In this document: piece by piece, positions 44,975-54,020 of the stretch | Position numbering within the stretch: the first letter of the stretch is position 1 | Layout: each line of letters begins with the position of its first letter | Assembly: GCF_002531755.2 (NCBI RefSeq) | Contig: NZ_CP034998.1 | Coordinates: forward strand, 558,001-622,000 | Direction of reading: 5' to 3' | Source of the DNA: Rhizobium acidisoli | GTDB lineage: Bacteria > Pseudomonadota > Alphaproteobacteria > Rhizobiales > Rhizobiaceae | DNA: 64,000 bases | Notes under the pieces: generated by a model | The model's database searches: none | What the model saw: only the letters and a program-made list of their open reading frames with translations | What the model was told of the DNA's origin: nothing | Translations under genes and position numbers: made by a program

Positions 44975-45625
44975 CTATCTCGCCGCCATACTTGCCACCA
45001 GATCGCTGAACCTTTCTCCCTGAATGCCGACATGTGTTCGCAGCAGGCGGCGGGCTTCATCTCCATCGCCGGCGAAGATCGCATCGACGATGGCGCAATG
45101 TTCCGAAAAGGAGGTCGACAGGCGATTGCGTACCCGCAGCTGGAGACGGCGATAGGGGCGCAGGCGTCGATGCAATTGCACGCATTGCTCCTGCAGAAAA
45201 TCGCTTCGGCTTGCGGCGTAGATGGCCTTATGGAATTCCTCATTGTCGTAGTAATAGGCATCGCTGTCGCCGGCGGCGGCGGACTGCTCGCAGCGGCTGT
45301 GGGTGGCGGTGATCGCTTCCCGGGAGGTCTTGTCCAACCGGCGTGCGGCGAGCGCTCCCGCAAGGCCCTCGAGCTCCGCCATCACCTCGAACATCTCGTA
45401 AATGCGGTGCGGCCCTGGATCGATCACGACAGCGCCCCGGCGCGGCCGGATTTCTATCAATCCGATCGCGTCTAACTGCATCAAAGCTTCGCGCACCGGC
45501 GTTCGCGACACGCCGAAACGATTGGCAAGCACGGTTTCATCCAGCCGTTCGCCGGGCGCGAACTCGTAGGAAAGTATTGCATTTTCAATCTCATCCCGTA
45601 GCCACCGGCCGACATTCTCGGACAT
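44975..45625 (-). CDS. matR: MatR, GntR-family regulator of malonate use
   Basis: This is a 216-residue FadR-type GntR regulator. The N-terminal winged helix has LDETVLANRFGVSRTPVREALMQLDAIGLIEIRPRRGAVV (about residues 28-68). The C-terminal FCD ligand domain carries the metal/ligand His pattern (EFHKAIY, SEHCAIVDAI, RRLLRTHV). It is divergent from matABC with a palindromic operator between them, as in R. leguminosarum bv. trifolii, where MatR responds to malonate. ATG 45625 has AAGGA upstream; ATG 45643 is in frame but lacks a ribosome site. Confidence 0.93.
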   Translation of the reverse strand: MSENVGRWLRDEIENAILSYEFAPGERLDETVLANRFGVSRTPVREALMQLDAIGLIEIRPRRGAVVIDPGPHRIYEMFEVMAELEGLAGALAARRLDKTSREAITATHSRCEQSAAAGDSDAYYYDNEEFHKAIYAASRSDFLQEQCVQLHRRLRPYRRLQLRVRNRLSTSFSEHCAIVDAIFAGDGDEARRLLRTHVGIQGERFSDLVASMAAR

Positions 45626-45656
45626 GTCTCTCGTATCCTTCATACATAAATGGCAT

Positions 45657-45691
45657 TCTTGTATACAAGATTGTTGACTTCGTGTACGAAG
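45657..45691. promoter_or_regulatory. MatR-type operator pair
   Basis: TCTTGTATACAAGA (45657-45670) is a perfect 14-bp palindrome. It differs by one base from the site TCTTGTATACACGA that I recall for MatR of R. leguminosarum bv. trifolii. A related imperfect palindrome, CTTCGTGTACGAAG, lies at 45678-45691, with its centre 21 bp (two helical turns) away. The pair lies between the matR and matA starts. Confidence 0.85.
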
Positions 45692-45787
45692 AATGACAAC
45701 CTACATACTACAGACGAAGCCCTTTGATGGGAAGCAGGGTCCAAGGCGCGCATAATGCGGCCGGCCTTCAGGAGAGGGGAGAATGGC

Positions 45788-47212
45788 ATGCCTGAAGCTT
45801 CTTTCTTCACCGACATGCTGCAAAGCATTACCGATCACGGACGCCAGCTTCTGTTTTCCGGCTCGCGCAACACCCAGGCCGCAGCCAAAGCCGATCTGCA
45901 GACTCTCTGCGAGATGCTGTTGTCGAGCCGGGGTGAAGCATCCGGCATGGCCCTTGCGGCCGAGATACTCGATCGCTGGGGCGGGCTCGAAAGCGCGGGC
46001 GCGCAGCAATTCTTCCATATGCTTCACGAAACGTTCGGGCCCGACACGGTGCGGCTCGACCAGGCGATGGAAAATTACCGCACTGACAAAAGCTCTGGCG
46101 CCGTCATCGCGCTCCATCAGGCCGCGGAGCCGCGGCGGCAGGAGCTCCTGCGCCGCTTGAATCAGGCGCCGAACGGCACCGCCAGGCTGGTCCGCATGCG
46201 TCAGCAGCTGCTTGCTTCCAAGGACCGGTCCGAAGCCTATCACGCGCTCGATGCCGATTTCACGCATCTGTTCGGCTCCTGGTTCAATCGTGGCTTTCTG
46301 ACGCTGCGGCCGATCGACTGGTCGACGCCGGCAAACATCCTCGAAAAGATCATCAAATACGAGGCCGTGCATGAGATCGCCAGCTGGGAGGAGTTGCGCC
46401 GCCGACTGGCGCCGGCCGATCGTCGATGCTTTGCCTTTTTCCATCCCCGATTGGCCGAAGAACCGCTGGTGTTCGTCGAGGTGGCGCTCACCCGATCCGT
46501 GCCCAACGCGATCGCAGATGTCCTCGACGAGGGGAGGGAGCAGATCAATGCCGATGAGGCGACGACGGCTGTCTTCTATTCGATCTCCAACTGCCAGGAT
46601 GGCCTGCGCGGAATCTCGTTCGGCAATTTCCTGATCAAGCAGGTCGTGGAAGACCTGCGCCGGGACCTGCCGGGCCTGAAGAATTTCGTCACGCTGTCGC
46701 CTGTCCCGGGCTTTGCCCGCTGGCTTGCCAAGGCGCGCGATCCGGCCGGCGGCCGGTCCTTGTCCAAGGCGGCCCTGGAAACGCTGAGCCTGCTGGACGA
46801 CCCGAACTGGCCCGACAAGGAGAAGAGCAGGGCCGAATTGGAGCGCGTGCTGCTGCCGCTTGCAGCGCGCTACTTCCTGAGCGAACGAACGCCGGAGGGC
46901 CGCCCGGTCGATCCCGTCGCCCGCTTCCATCTCGGCAACGGCGCCCGGCTTGAAAGAGTGAATTTTCTTGGCGACCGGTCGCCGAAGGCAGTCCAGCAGG
47001 CCCACGGCCTGATGGTCAACTACCTCTATAAGCTCGACGACATCGTGGCCAATCACGAGGCCTTAGCGCAGCGCGGCGAAGTGATCGCCTCGCCAGCCGT
47101 CAAAAGCCTGCTCAACCAGAATGACGACGGCCGTCGCGGCGGCAACGGCCAGCAAGGCTCTCGAGCCTTCGCGCAGATCATGAACTCAACGCTTGGAGGA
47201 GGGCGAAAGTGA
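45788..47212 (+). CDS. matA: Malonyl-CoA decarboxylase
   Basis: This 474-residue enzyme converts malonyl-CoA to acetyl-CoA and CO2. The N-terminal helical domain (about residues 1-180) is followed by the GNAT-fold catalytic domain with CFAFFHPRLAEEPLVFVEVALT and TAVFYSISNCQDGLRGISFGNFLIKQV, where the catalytic Ser region lies, and TLSPVPGF. The ATG follows GGGAGA. Its stop overlaps the matB GTG start by four bases, showing translational coupling. It is the first gene of matABC, downstream of the MatR operator. Confidence 0.96.
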   Translation: MPEASFFTDMLQSITDHGRQLLFSGSRNTQAAAKADLQTLCEMLLSSRGEASGMALAAEILDRWGGLESAGAQQFFHMLHETFGPDTVRLDQAMENYRTDKSSGAVIALHQAAEPRRQELLRRLNQAPNGTARLVRMRQQLLASKDRSEAYHALDADFTHLFGSWFNRGFLTLRPIDWSTPANILEKIIKYEAVHEIASWEELRRRLAPADRRCFAFFHPRLAEEPLVFVEVALTRSVPNAIADVLDEGREQINADEATTAVFYSISNCQDGLRGISFGNFLIKQVVEDLRRDLPGLKNFVTLSPVPGFARWLAKARDPAGGRSLSKAALETLSLLDDPNWPDKEKSRAELERVLLPLAARYFLSERTPEGRPVDPVARFHLGNGARLERVNFLGDRSPKAVQQAHGLMVNYLYKLDDIVANHEALAQRGEVIASPAVKSLLNQNDDGRRGGNGQQGSRAFAQIMNSTLGGGRK

Positions 47213-48723
47213 GCAACCATCTTTTCGACGCCATGCGGGCCGCTGCGCCCGGCAACGCACCGTTCATGCGGGTCGGCGGCGCTCAGACTTGGACCTATGG
47301 CGACGCTTTTGCCCTTTCCGGTCGCATTGCCAGCGCGATGGACACGCTCGGCATTCGCCCCGGCGACCGGGTTGCGGTGCAGGTCGAGAAAAGCGCCGAG
47401 GCATTGATCCTTTACCTCGCCTGCCTGCGAAGCGGCGCGGTCTACCTGCCGCTCAACACCGCCTATACGCTGGCCGAGCTTGATTACTTCATAGGCGACG
47501 CCGAGCCGCGTCTGGTGGTGGTTGCCTCGGCTGCGCGGGAGGGCGTGGAGAAAATCGCCAGGCAGTACGGCGCGATCGTCGAAACGCTCGACGCGGACGG
47601 CAGCGGCTCGTTGCTCGATCTGGCGCGTGACGAGCCGGCCGACTTTGTCGACGCCTCGCGCTCGGCCGATGATCTGGCCGCGATCCTCTACACCTCGGGA
47701 ACGACGGGACGGTCCAAAGGGGCGATGCTCACGCATGGGAACCTGCTCTCGAACGCTCTGACCTTGCGAGACTACTGGCGTGTCATCGCCGACGATCGGT
47801 TGATCCATGCCTTGCCGATCTTCCACACACACGGGCTGTTCGTCGCCACCAACGTCACGCTGCTCGCCGGCGCCTCGATGTTCCTGCTGTCGAAGTTCGA
47901 CGCCGAGGAGGTCGTTTCCCTGATGCCGCAGGCAACCATGCTGATGGGCGTGCCGACCTTCTATGTCCGCCTCCTGCAAAGCCCGCGCTTCGGCAAAGAG
48001 GCGGCAGCCAGCATCCGCCTGTTCGTTTCCGGCTCGGCGCCGCTGCTTGCAGAAACACATAGCCAGTTCCAGGCGCGGACCGGCCACGCGATTCTCGAGC
48101 GCTACGGCATGACGGAGACCAATATGAACACCTCAAACCCCTATGAGGGCAAACGCGTCGCCGGCACGGTCGGCCTGCCGCTGCCTGATGTGACGGTGCG
48201 CGTCACCGATCCCGCCACGGGACAGGTGCTGCCGGCTGAACAAACCGGCATGATCGAGATCAAGGGACCGAACGTCTTCAAGGGCTATTGGCGCATGCCG
48301 GAAAAGACCGCGGCCGAGTTCACCGCGGACGGCTTCTTCATCAGCGGCGACCTCGGCAAGATCGACCAAGACGGCTACGTGCACATCGTCGGCCGCGGCA
48401 AGGATCTGGTGATCTCGGGTGGATACAACATCTATCCGAAAGAGGTCGAGAGCGAGATCGACCAGATCGAGGGCGTCGTCGAGAGCGCCGTGATTGGCGT
48501 GCCGCATCCCGATTTTGGAGAAGGCGTAACGGCCGTCGTCGTCTGCAAGCCCGGCGCCGGCTTGGATGAAAAGAGCATTGTCAGCGCCCTTCAGGAGCGT
48601 CTCGCGCGCTATAAGCAGCCCAAACGCATCATTTTCGCCGAGGACCTGCCGCGCAACACGATGGGCAAGGTTCAAAAGAACATCCTGCGGCAGCAATACG
48701 CCGATCTTTACACCGGGACGTAA
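47209..48723 (+). CDS. matB: Malonyl-CoA synthetase
   Basis: This 504-residue acyl-adenylating enzyme activates malonate with ATP and CoA to malonyl-CoA. The ANL-superfamily motifs are present: YTSGTTGRSKGAMLTHGN (about residues 159-176), RYGMTETNMNTSNPY, GYWRMPEKTAAEFTADGFFISGDLG, and the C-terminal-domain Lys in PRNTMGKVQKN. GTG start, with GGAGGAGGG upstream; it overlaps matA by GTGA. Its product is the substrate of MatA, so together they turn malonate into acetyl-CoA. Confidence 0.97.
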   Translation: MSNHLFDAMRAAAPGNAPFMRVGGAQTWTYGDAFALSGRIASAMDTLGIRPGDRVAVQVEKSAEALILYLACLRSGAVYLPLNTAYTLAELDYFIGDAEPRLVVVASAAREGVEKIARQYGAIVETLDADGSGSLLDLARDEPADFVDASRSADDLAAILYTSGTTGRSKGAMLTHGNLLSNALTLRDYWRVIADDRLIHALPIFHTHGLFVATNVTLLAGASMFLLSKFDAEEVVSLMPQATMLMGVPTFYVRLLQSPRFGKEAAASIRLFVSGSAPLLAETHSQFQARTGHAILERYGMTETNMNTSNPYEGKRVAGTVGLPLPDVTVRVTDPATGQVLPAEQTGMIEIKGPNVFKGYWRMPEKTAAEFTADGFFISGDLGKIDQDGYVHIVGRGKDLVISGGYNIYPKEVESEIDQIEGVVESAVIGVPHPDFGEGVTAVVVCKPGAGLDEKSIVSALQERLARYKQPKRIIFAEDLPRNTMGKVQKNILRQQYADLYTGT

Positions 48724-48816
48724 GACGACCGCCCTCTGGGAGGAGGGCGCGTCGTTATCCGCATCAATAAAGCAAACAGCAGCGACGGCGCCGGAGGCGT
48801 CGGAGGGAGGGGAATC

Positions 48817-50166
48817 ATGGGTATTGAAATTCTGGCCATAGGCCTGCTGGTCGCCATGTTCATCATTGCGACGATCCAGCCGATCAACATGGGCGCGCTC
48901 GCCTTTGCCGGCGCCTTCGTGCTTGGCTCCATGACCATCGGTATGAAAACCACCGACATTTTTGCGGGCTTTCCGAGTGACCTGTTCCTGACGCTCGTCG
49001 CCGTCACCTACCTCTTCGCCATCGCGCAGATCAACGGCACCATCGACTGGCTGGTCGAATGCGCCGTCCGCCTGGTGCGTGGACACATAGGCTTGATCCC
49101 CTGGGTGATGTTCCTCGTTGCCGCCGTCATTACCGGTTTCGGCGCTCTTGGGCCTGCCGCCGTCGCCATCCTTGCGCCGGTCGCGCTGAGCTTTGCCATC
49201 CAGTACCGCATTCACCCCGTCATGATGGGCCTGATGGTGATCCACGGCGCACAAGCGGGTGGCTTTTCGCCAATCAGCATCTATGGCGGCATCACCAACC
49301 AGATCGTCGCGAAGGCCGGCCTGCCTTTCGCTCCGACCTCCTTGTTTCTCTCCAGCTTTTTCTTCAACCTGGCGATCGCGGTGCTGGTCTTCTTCGTTTT
49401 CGGCGGCGCAAAGGTCATGCGGCAGGTGCCCGCATCGTCCTTTGGCCCCTTGCCGGAACTGCATCCCGAGGGCGTGTCGGCGTCGATCAGAGGTCACGGC
49501 GGCACGCCGGCAAAACCCATCCGCGACCATGCCTATGGCACGGCGGCCGATACCGCTGCGACGCTGCGCCTGAACAATGAGAGAATTACCACCCTGATCG
49601 GCCTGACGGCGCTCGGCATCGGCGCCCTGGTTTTCAAGTTCAATGTCGGCCTCGTCGCCATGACCGTCGCCGTCGCCCTCGCGCTATTGTCCCCGAAAAC
49701 CCAGAAGGCGGCTATCGACAAGGTCAGCTGGTCGACCGTGCTGCTGATCGCCGGCATCATCACCTATGTCGGCGTCATGGAGAAGGCCGGTACGGTCGAT
49801 TACGTGGCGAACGGCATATCCAGCCTCGGCATGCCGTTGCTGGTGGCACTGCTGCTTTGCTTTACCGGTGCCATCGTCTCGGCCTTTGCATCCTCGACCG
49901 CCCTGCTCGGCGCGATCATCCCGCTTGCCGTGCCGTTCCTCATGCAGGGCCATGTCAGCGCCATCGGCGTGGTCGCCGCCATCGCGATCTCGACGACGAT
50001 CGTCGATACCAGCCCGTTCTCCACCAATGGCGCGCTTGTGGTCGCCAATGCCCCGGATGACAGCCGGGAGCAGGTGCTCAGGCAATTGCTGATCTACAGC
50101 GCGCTGATCGCCATCATCGGCCCGATCGTCGCCTGGCTGGTGTTCGTCGTGCCGGGGCTGGTTTGA
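48817..50166 (+). CDS. matC: Malonate (dicarboxylate) carrier
   Basis: This is a 449-residue inner-membrane transporter with about eleven to twelve hydrophobic segments, placed 93 bases after matB. The N-terminal half carries QPINMGALAFAGAF and VTYLFAIAQINGTIDWLVECAV. A duplicated motif (GGFSPISIYGGITNQIV and TIVDTSPFSTNGALVVANAPDD) is typical of the MatC/ion-transporter superfamily. It imports malonate for MatB and MatA. A strong ribosome site GGAGGGAGGGG precedes the ATG. Confidence 0.96.
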   Translation: MGIEILAIGLLVAMFIIATIQPINMGALAFAGAFVLGSMTIGMKTTDIFAGFPSDLFLTLVAVTYLFAIAQINGTIDWLVECAVRLVRGHIGLIPWVMFLVAAVITGFGALGPAAVAILAPVALSFAIQYRIHPVMMGLMVIHGAQAGGFSPISIYGGITNQIVAKAGLPFAPTSLFLSSFFFNLAIAVLVFFVFGGAKVMRQVPASSFGPLPELHPEGVSASIRGHGGTPAKPIRDHAYGTAADTAATLRLNNERITTLIGLTALGIGALVFKFNVGLVAMTVAVALALLSPKTQKAAIDKVSWSTVLLIAGIITYVGVMEKAGTVDYVANGISSLGMPLLVALLLCFTGAIVSAFASSTALLGAIIPLAVPFLMQGHVSAIGVVAAIAISTTIVDTSPFSTNGALVVANAPDDSREQVLRQLLIYSALIAIIGPIVAWLVFVVPGLV

Positions 50167-50188
50167 CGACGGGCAGCCGCACCCATTG

Positions 50189-50222
50189 CTTGACGCCGCG
50201 GGGCATCACCCGTGGCGTCAAG
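50189..50222 (+). terminator. Hairpin after matC
   Basis: CTTGACGCC-G-CGGG and CCCG-T-GGCGTCAAG pair over 13 positions with one mismatch, about 23 bases after the matC stop. No T run follows, so it may be an mRNA-end stabiliser or a weak terminator. Confidence 0.5.
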
Positions 50223-50444
50223 ATATCCACGTGGTGCGCGGGCATTCCAAGTTCCATGCATTTCCCGGCTGGAAGGCGCCAGTCGCCAAATTTAACGCCG
50301 CTCTAAGATGAAACATGCTCCGGTTGTAGTATCGGGCGCAGCCGGCAACGATCGGATATTCACGTGCGAATTCCGTTGCATTTCCGAATTCAACGCTATT
50401 GATTATTCGAAGATGCTTTCATTCGCTGAAGTTGAAAATCGATC

Positions 50445-51548
50445 ATGGTTCAATCGACTGACGTTTCATCTCATTTGACGGATTTGATTTATGGAAGTCT
50501 CTTCGGCGAGTGCAGCTGGCAGGATTTCCTCGATAGCGTTGCGCAAACGTCGCCGGGCGGCAAGGCCGCGCTGCATTACCACGATCTGACCTCGTCCGTT
50601 GCCCATGTTCCTTTCATGTCGGGCTTCTCGCAGGCCGAGGTCGACCAGTTCAGCAGCCACTTCGCCGCGGTCAATCCTTGGATCCCGAGATTGGGTCTCG
50701 TGCCCGTTGGCCAGGGCCTTTGCGGCGACGAGATCTTTCCGCGCGAAGAGCTGATCAAGTCGGAATTTTACAATGATTGGCTGAAGCGGCAGGCCGGATG
50801 CGAAACAAGCGTTGGTGTTTCCATCATTCGCGAGGAAAACCGCACCTTCATCCTGTCGACCTCGACATCTTCGGCCGACCCCGATCTCAACAGGGAAGCG
50901 GCCGAACGGTACACGATCCTCGCGCCGCATCTGAAGAGGGCGTTCGATTTCATTCGCAAGCGGGATCTGTTTGCGCCGCACGAGCACGCAAGCCAAACCC
51001 TGTTCGACAGCATCGGGGTCGGTCTGATCTACGTTTCGGAGCAAGGGAAAGTCCGTCGCTGGAACAAGAGCGCGGAGGCCTTGATGGAAGCCGGGCTGCC
51101 TGTGCGGATCACCGCAGATGGCAAGCTCGGACTGCAATGCCAGAAGTCGGCTGCCGTTCTTGAATTCCTGACCTCCCGAAACGGCATGCAGACCAAACCG
51201 CACACGGCAATCGTCAAGGGCAGGAACCAGGATAGTTACCGCCTCACGCTCGTCCGGCTTCAGTCCGATGCGTTTACCGAGTTTCTGGAGGGGCCGACCG
51301 TGGCTCTCATCGCCGAGCCGATGATGGCGAGCCCCCTCGGTGAGCGGCGCGATTTGCTGATGCAGCTCTACAAGCTGACCGCAACGGAAGTCCGGATCGC
51401 ATCGAGCATCGCATCGGGCCATTCCGCCAGGGAAGTGGCTGTAGCCGACGAGATCAGCTACGAGACCGTCAGAACCCATCTGCGGAACATCTATTCCAAG
51501 CTGGGGGTCAACTCGCAGGCCGGCCTGGTGTCGCTGCTGATGCGCTGA
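50445..51548 (+). CDS. LuxR-type helix-turn-helix regulator
   Basis: This is a 367-residue protein. The N-terminal two thirds is a sensor-like region without a recognisable autoinducer or receiver domain (a PAS-like part around ASQTLFDSIGVGLIYVSEQGKVRRWNKSAEALM, about residues 182-215). The last 65 residues are a LuxR DNA-binding domain (LTATEVRIASSIASGHSAREVAVADEISYETVRTHLRNIYSKLGV). It follows matC by 278 bases with its own upstream region. No link to malonate control is shown. Its target is unknown. Confidence 0.85.
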   Translation: MVQSTDVSSHLTDLIYGSLFGECSWQDFLDSVAQTSPGGKAALHYHDLTSSVAHVPFMSGFSQAEVDQFSSHFAAVNPWIPRLGLVPVGQGLCGDEIFPREELIKSEFYNDWLKRQAGCETSVGVSIIREENRTFILSTSTSSADPDLNREAAERYTILAPHLKRAFDFIRKRDLFAPHEHASQTLFDSIGVGLIYVSEQGKVRRWNKSAEALMEAGLPVRITADGKLGLQCQKSAAVLEFLTSRNGMQTKPHTAIVKGRNQDSYRLTLVRLQSDAFTEFLEGPTVALIAEPMMASPLGERRDLLMQLYKLTATEVRIASSIASGHSAREVAVADEISYETVRTHLRNIYSKLGVNSQAGLVSLLMR

Positions 51549-51590
51549 ACGGCATTCGCCAAACCAGAGCCGCTCGACCAGCCGGAGTTG

Positions 51591-52205
51591 CTATTCCGCG
51601 CTTTTGCCGCGAAGGACCGGTTCGCTGAGGATATTGATCTCGACGTTTGGATAAACGTGCTCTTCCAGCAAGGTGAGGGACCCAGCCCGCACTCCCACGG
51701 GTAAACAGCCTGCGTCGAAACTGACCGCCGGCACCGGCTCTTCGGCGAAAAACCTGAACAGTGTTATATGCGCTATGCTGGGCGGGGTTGGACGCCACTC
51801 TTCGAAGCAGATGGCCTGCGAAATGGCCGAGCGAAGTCTGTGCAATTCCGCCGGCTCCTCGGCTTTTACGAAGATAGCCGCTTCCGAAACCGCCACCTCG
51901 TGAAGATGAACGTCAAAAGGCGGGGTCTCGTCAATCAGTCTCTCGACGATCTCCGTCCATCTTTCCCCGTTCCGCCTCCAGACCTCCTCGTTCGGAATGC
52001 CGAATTGGGCCGCCGCCTTGACGAGGGTGACGACCGTCATATGCAGGCTTGCGGCCGGGACGCGTGATAGGGACGCGGCGCTGTCTCGCTCGATGCTGTC
52101 TTGCAGGAGGCAGAGCTTTGACAGCGCCTCGGGATCGGGAAGGAACTGCAGGTGAAACGCGCAGCACCGCTTGAACCACAGCGTATCGATCTTCGTGCGG
52201 ATCAC
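51591..52205 (-). CDS. 2H phosphoesterase-like protein
   Basis: This is a 204-residue soluble protein with the two H-x-T motifs of the 2H phosphoesterase/2'-5' RNA ligase superfamily: LHMTVV in the first half and AHITLFRF in the second, about 90 residues apart. Superfamily enzymes cleave or form 2'-5' or cyclic phosphodiesters, but this sequence is diverged and no substrate is suggested. The GTG start at 52205 has GAAGGG about 10 bases upstream; an in-frame GTG at 52244 lacks a ribosome site. Confidence 0.65.
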   Translation of the reverse strand: MIRTKIDTLWFKRCCAFHLQFLPDPEALSKLCLLQDSIERDSAASLSRVPAASLHMTVVTLVKAAAQFGIPNEEVWRRNGERWTEIVERLIDETPPFDVHLHEVAVSEAAIFVKAEEPAELHRLRSAISQAICFEEWRPTPPSIAHITLFRFFAEEPVPAVSFDAGCLPVGVRAGSLTLLEEHVYPNVEINILSEPVLRGKSAE

Positions 52206-52383
52206 TGGCAGCAGACCCTTCCACCCAACGGGGGCACGCCGCACCGAGAGCGTGCAATTCCGATACGTGCTATCACATCGCCAAACTGTTCGCCAAGGAC
52301 GGCAGGCCCTGCCGGAGATCGGCAGATGATGAAGATCTTGAGCCGCTCAGGAAGATTGCAGCACCCCGCCGCGTCGCTGGGCC

Positions 52384-52770
52384 TCAGTATTCGGAACCGC
52401 TTCTGTTGTTCAGATCGTGACGTTCCGTCCCTTTCAGAGGTGGATTGAAGATGCTGACGAGAATGAGGTCCTTGTCCTTGCCGCCCCGCAAATAGTGGCG
52501 ATCATGTTTATCGAGGACGTAGATGTCGCCGACGCCGATAGGGAAGACGTTGCCGTCCATATCCTCGACCTCGCCTTCTCCCTGGATGCAGTAGCAGGCT
52601 TCCAGGTGGTTGCGGTACTGCAGCAGGGCTTGCGTGTTGGCGCGAACGACCGTGTGGCAGACCGTGAACCCCATCCCGTCATCATTGGTCAGCAGGCGAT
52701 GGCTCGTGCCATTGCCCCAATCGACGAAGCGCTCGGTCTGCTCCACTTCCTTTAGACTTCTCACAAACAT
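52384..52770 (-). CDS. ectC: L-ectoine synthase homolog (orphan)
   Basis: This is a 128-residue single-cupin protein with the EctC pattern: [64 protein letters not shown] and [12 protein letters not shown], including the iron-binding Glu/Tyr/His positions of EctC as far as recalled. EctC cyclises N-acetyl-diaminobutyrate to ectoine, a compatible solute. No ectA or ectB is present here, so it is an orphan of uncertain substrate. ATG 52770 follows AGAGGAAAG. It is divergent from a LysR regulator. Confidence 0.85.
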   Translation of the reverse strand: MFVRSLKEVEQTERFVDWGNGTSHRLLTNDDGMGFTVCHTVVRANTQALLQYRNHLEACYCIQGEGEVEDMDGNVFPIGVGDIYVLDKHDRHYLRGGKDKDLILVSIFNPPLKGTERHDLNNRSGSEY

Positions 52771-53019
52771 GTTCTTTCCTCTCGCAAATGACGGAGACGT
52801 CTTTGATCTCCGTGATCCCAATAGGCACCGGAATTCACGCTTGCTTCAAATGATCAAAATTGAGAAAGTTGTTAGAATAAGTTACATATGGCGTCTGAAT
52901 TCGGCGCGCGGTTAGTTTGATGCGAGAATTCCACAGAGCCAATATAAGCAAGTTTTGACTAGGTTTTGACATTTCTGGTGGCGAATAAACCCTGCCGCTC
53001 ATGTAAGGAATACGAACAT

Positions 53020-53913
53020 ATGCAACTGCCGCCGCTGAACGCCTTGAGAGCCTTCGAAGCGACCGCTCGGCTGATGAGCCTCTCAAAGGCCGGAGACGAA
53101 TTGCATGTGACGCACGCGGCCATCAGTCATCAGCTCAAACATCTGGAGGCGTGGCTCGGCCGCAAGCTGCTGCAAAAATCCGGGCGCGGCGTGGCGCTGA
53201 CCCCGGCGGGCAGCGAATATTATCTGGCTGTCTCGGGCTCACTGGCAGCCATCGCCCACGCCACCGGCAACATGCGCAGAGACCACAATATGCGGTCGAT
53301 CACCGTTGGATGCATTCCTTCGATCGCGTCGCGCTGGCTGGTTCCGGCGCTGCCGTCTTTCCGGGAGAGCGAACCCGATCTCGACGTCAGGATCGTCTAT
53401 GCAAAGGCGGAAGAGCGCTTCGACGACGAAAGCCTGGACGTCCTGATTACCATGGGAGAAGACCTGTCGGGGGGACGGGAGAGCCGCCTGCTTTTCTCCC
53501 GCCGCAACCAGCCGGTGGCCAGCATTCATTATCTGGCCAAGCGGAATTGGACTGTCGGCAGCGTTCCCTTTGCCGCGGCCGACCTGCTGCACGACGAGTC
53601 CGTCGACGGCTGGAAAGAATGGTTCCGGAAGACTGAGATAAAGGCACCCGAGCCGGTTCGCGGGCCGGTATTTCAGGACTTCAACATTCTTGCCACGGCG
53701 GTGATCGCCGGGCATGGGGTCGCATTATGCCCGGTCGAAGTGTTTCGGCGCGAGATTGATCGCGGCGACCTCGTCGTGCTGTCGGACATCTCGACCGCCG
53801 AGACCCAGGGATATTACCTGATCACCAGCGCCTGGGCAAAAAAGCCGGTGCGTCGCTTTACGGAGTGGTTCACGAAGGAATGCCGATCCGCCGGCTCGCC
53901 GATCATTGAATAA
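53020..53913 (+). CDS. LysR-family regulator, GcvA subgroup
   Basis: This is a 297-residue LysR-type regulator. The N-terminal winged helix starts LPPLNALRAFEATARLMSLSKAGDELHVTHAAISHQLKHLEAWLGRKLLQKSGRGVALTPAG, the GcvA-like form. The rest is the periplasmic-binding-protein-like effector domain with ITVGCIPSIASRWLVPALPSF. ATG 53020 follows AAGGAA. It is divergent from the orphan ectC across a 249-base AT-rich gap, so ectC is its likely target. Confidence 0.9.
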   Translation: MQLPPLNALRAFEATARLMSLSKAGDELHVTHAAISHQLKHLEAWLGRKLLQKSGRGVALTPAGSEYYLAVSGSLAAIAHATGNMRRDHNMRSITVGCIPSIASRWLVPALPSFRESEPDLDVRIVYAKAEERFDDESLDVLITMGEDLSGGRESRLLFSRRNQPVASIHYLAKRNWTVGSVPFAAADLLHDESVDGWKEWFRKTEIKAPEPVRGPVFQDFNILATAVIAGHGVALCPVEVFRREIDRGDLVVLSDISTAETQGYYLITSAWAKKPVRRFTEWFTKECRSAGSPIIE

Positions 53914-54020
53914 GCTTCGCCAAGGCGGACGATCAATGCCCAGATGAGAACGTTGAGGGAAGCGGCCGGCGTCAAGGGACACCCATTGATCTCCAGATGT
54001 TGACGATCCAATGTGAGCTA

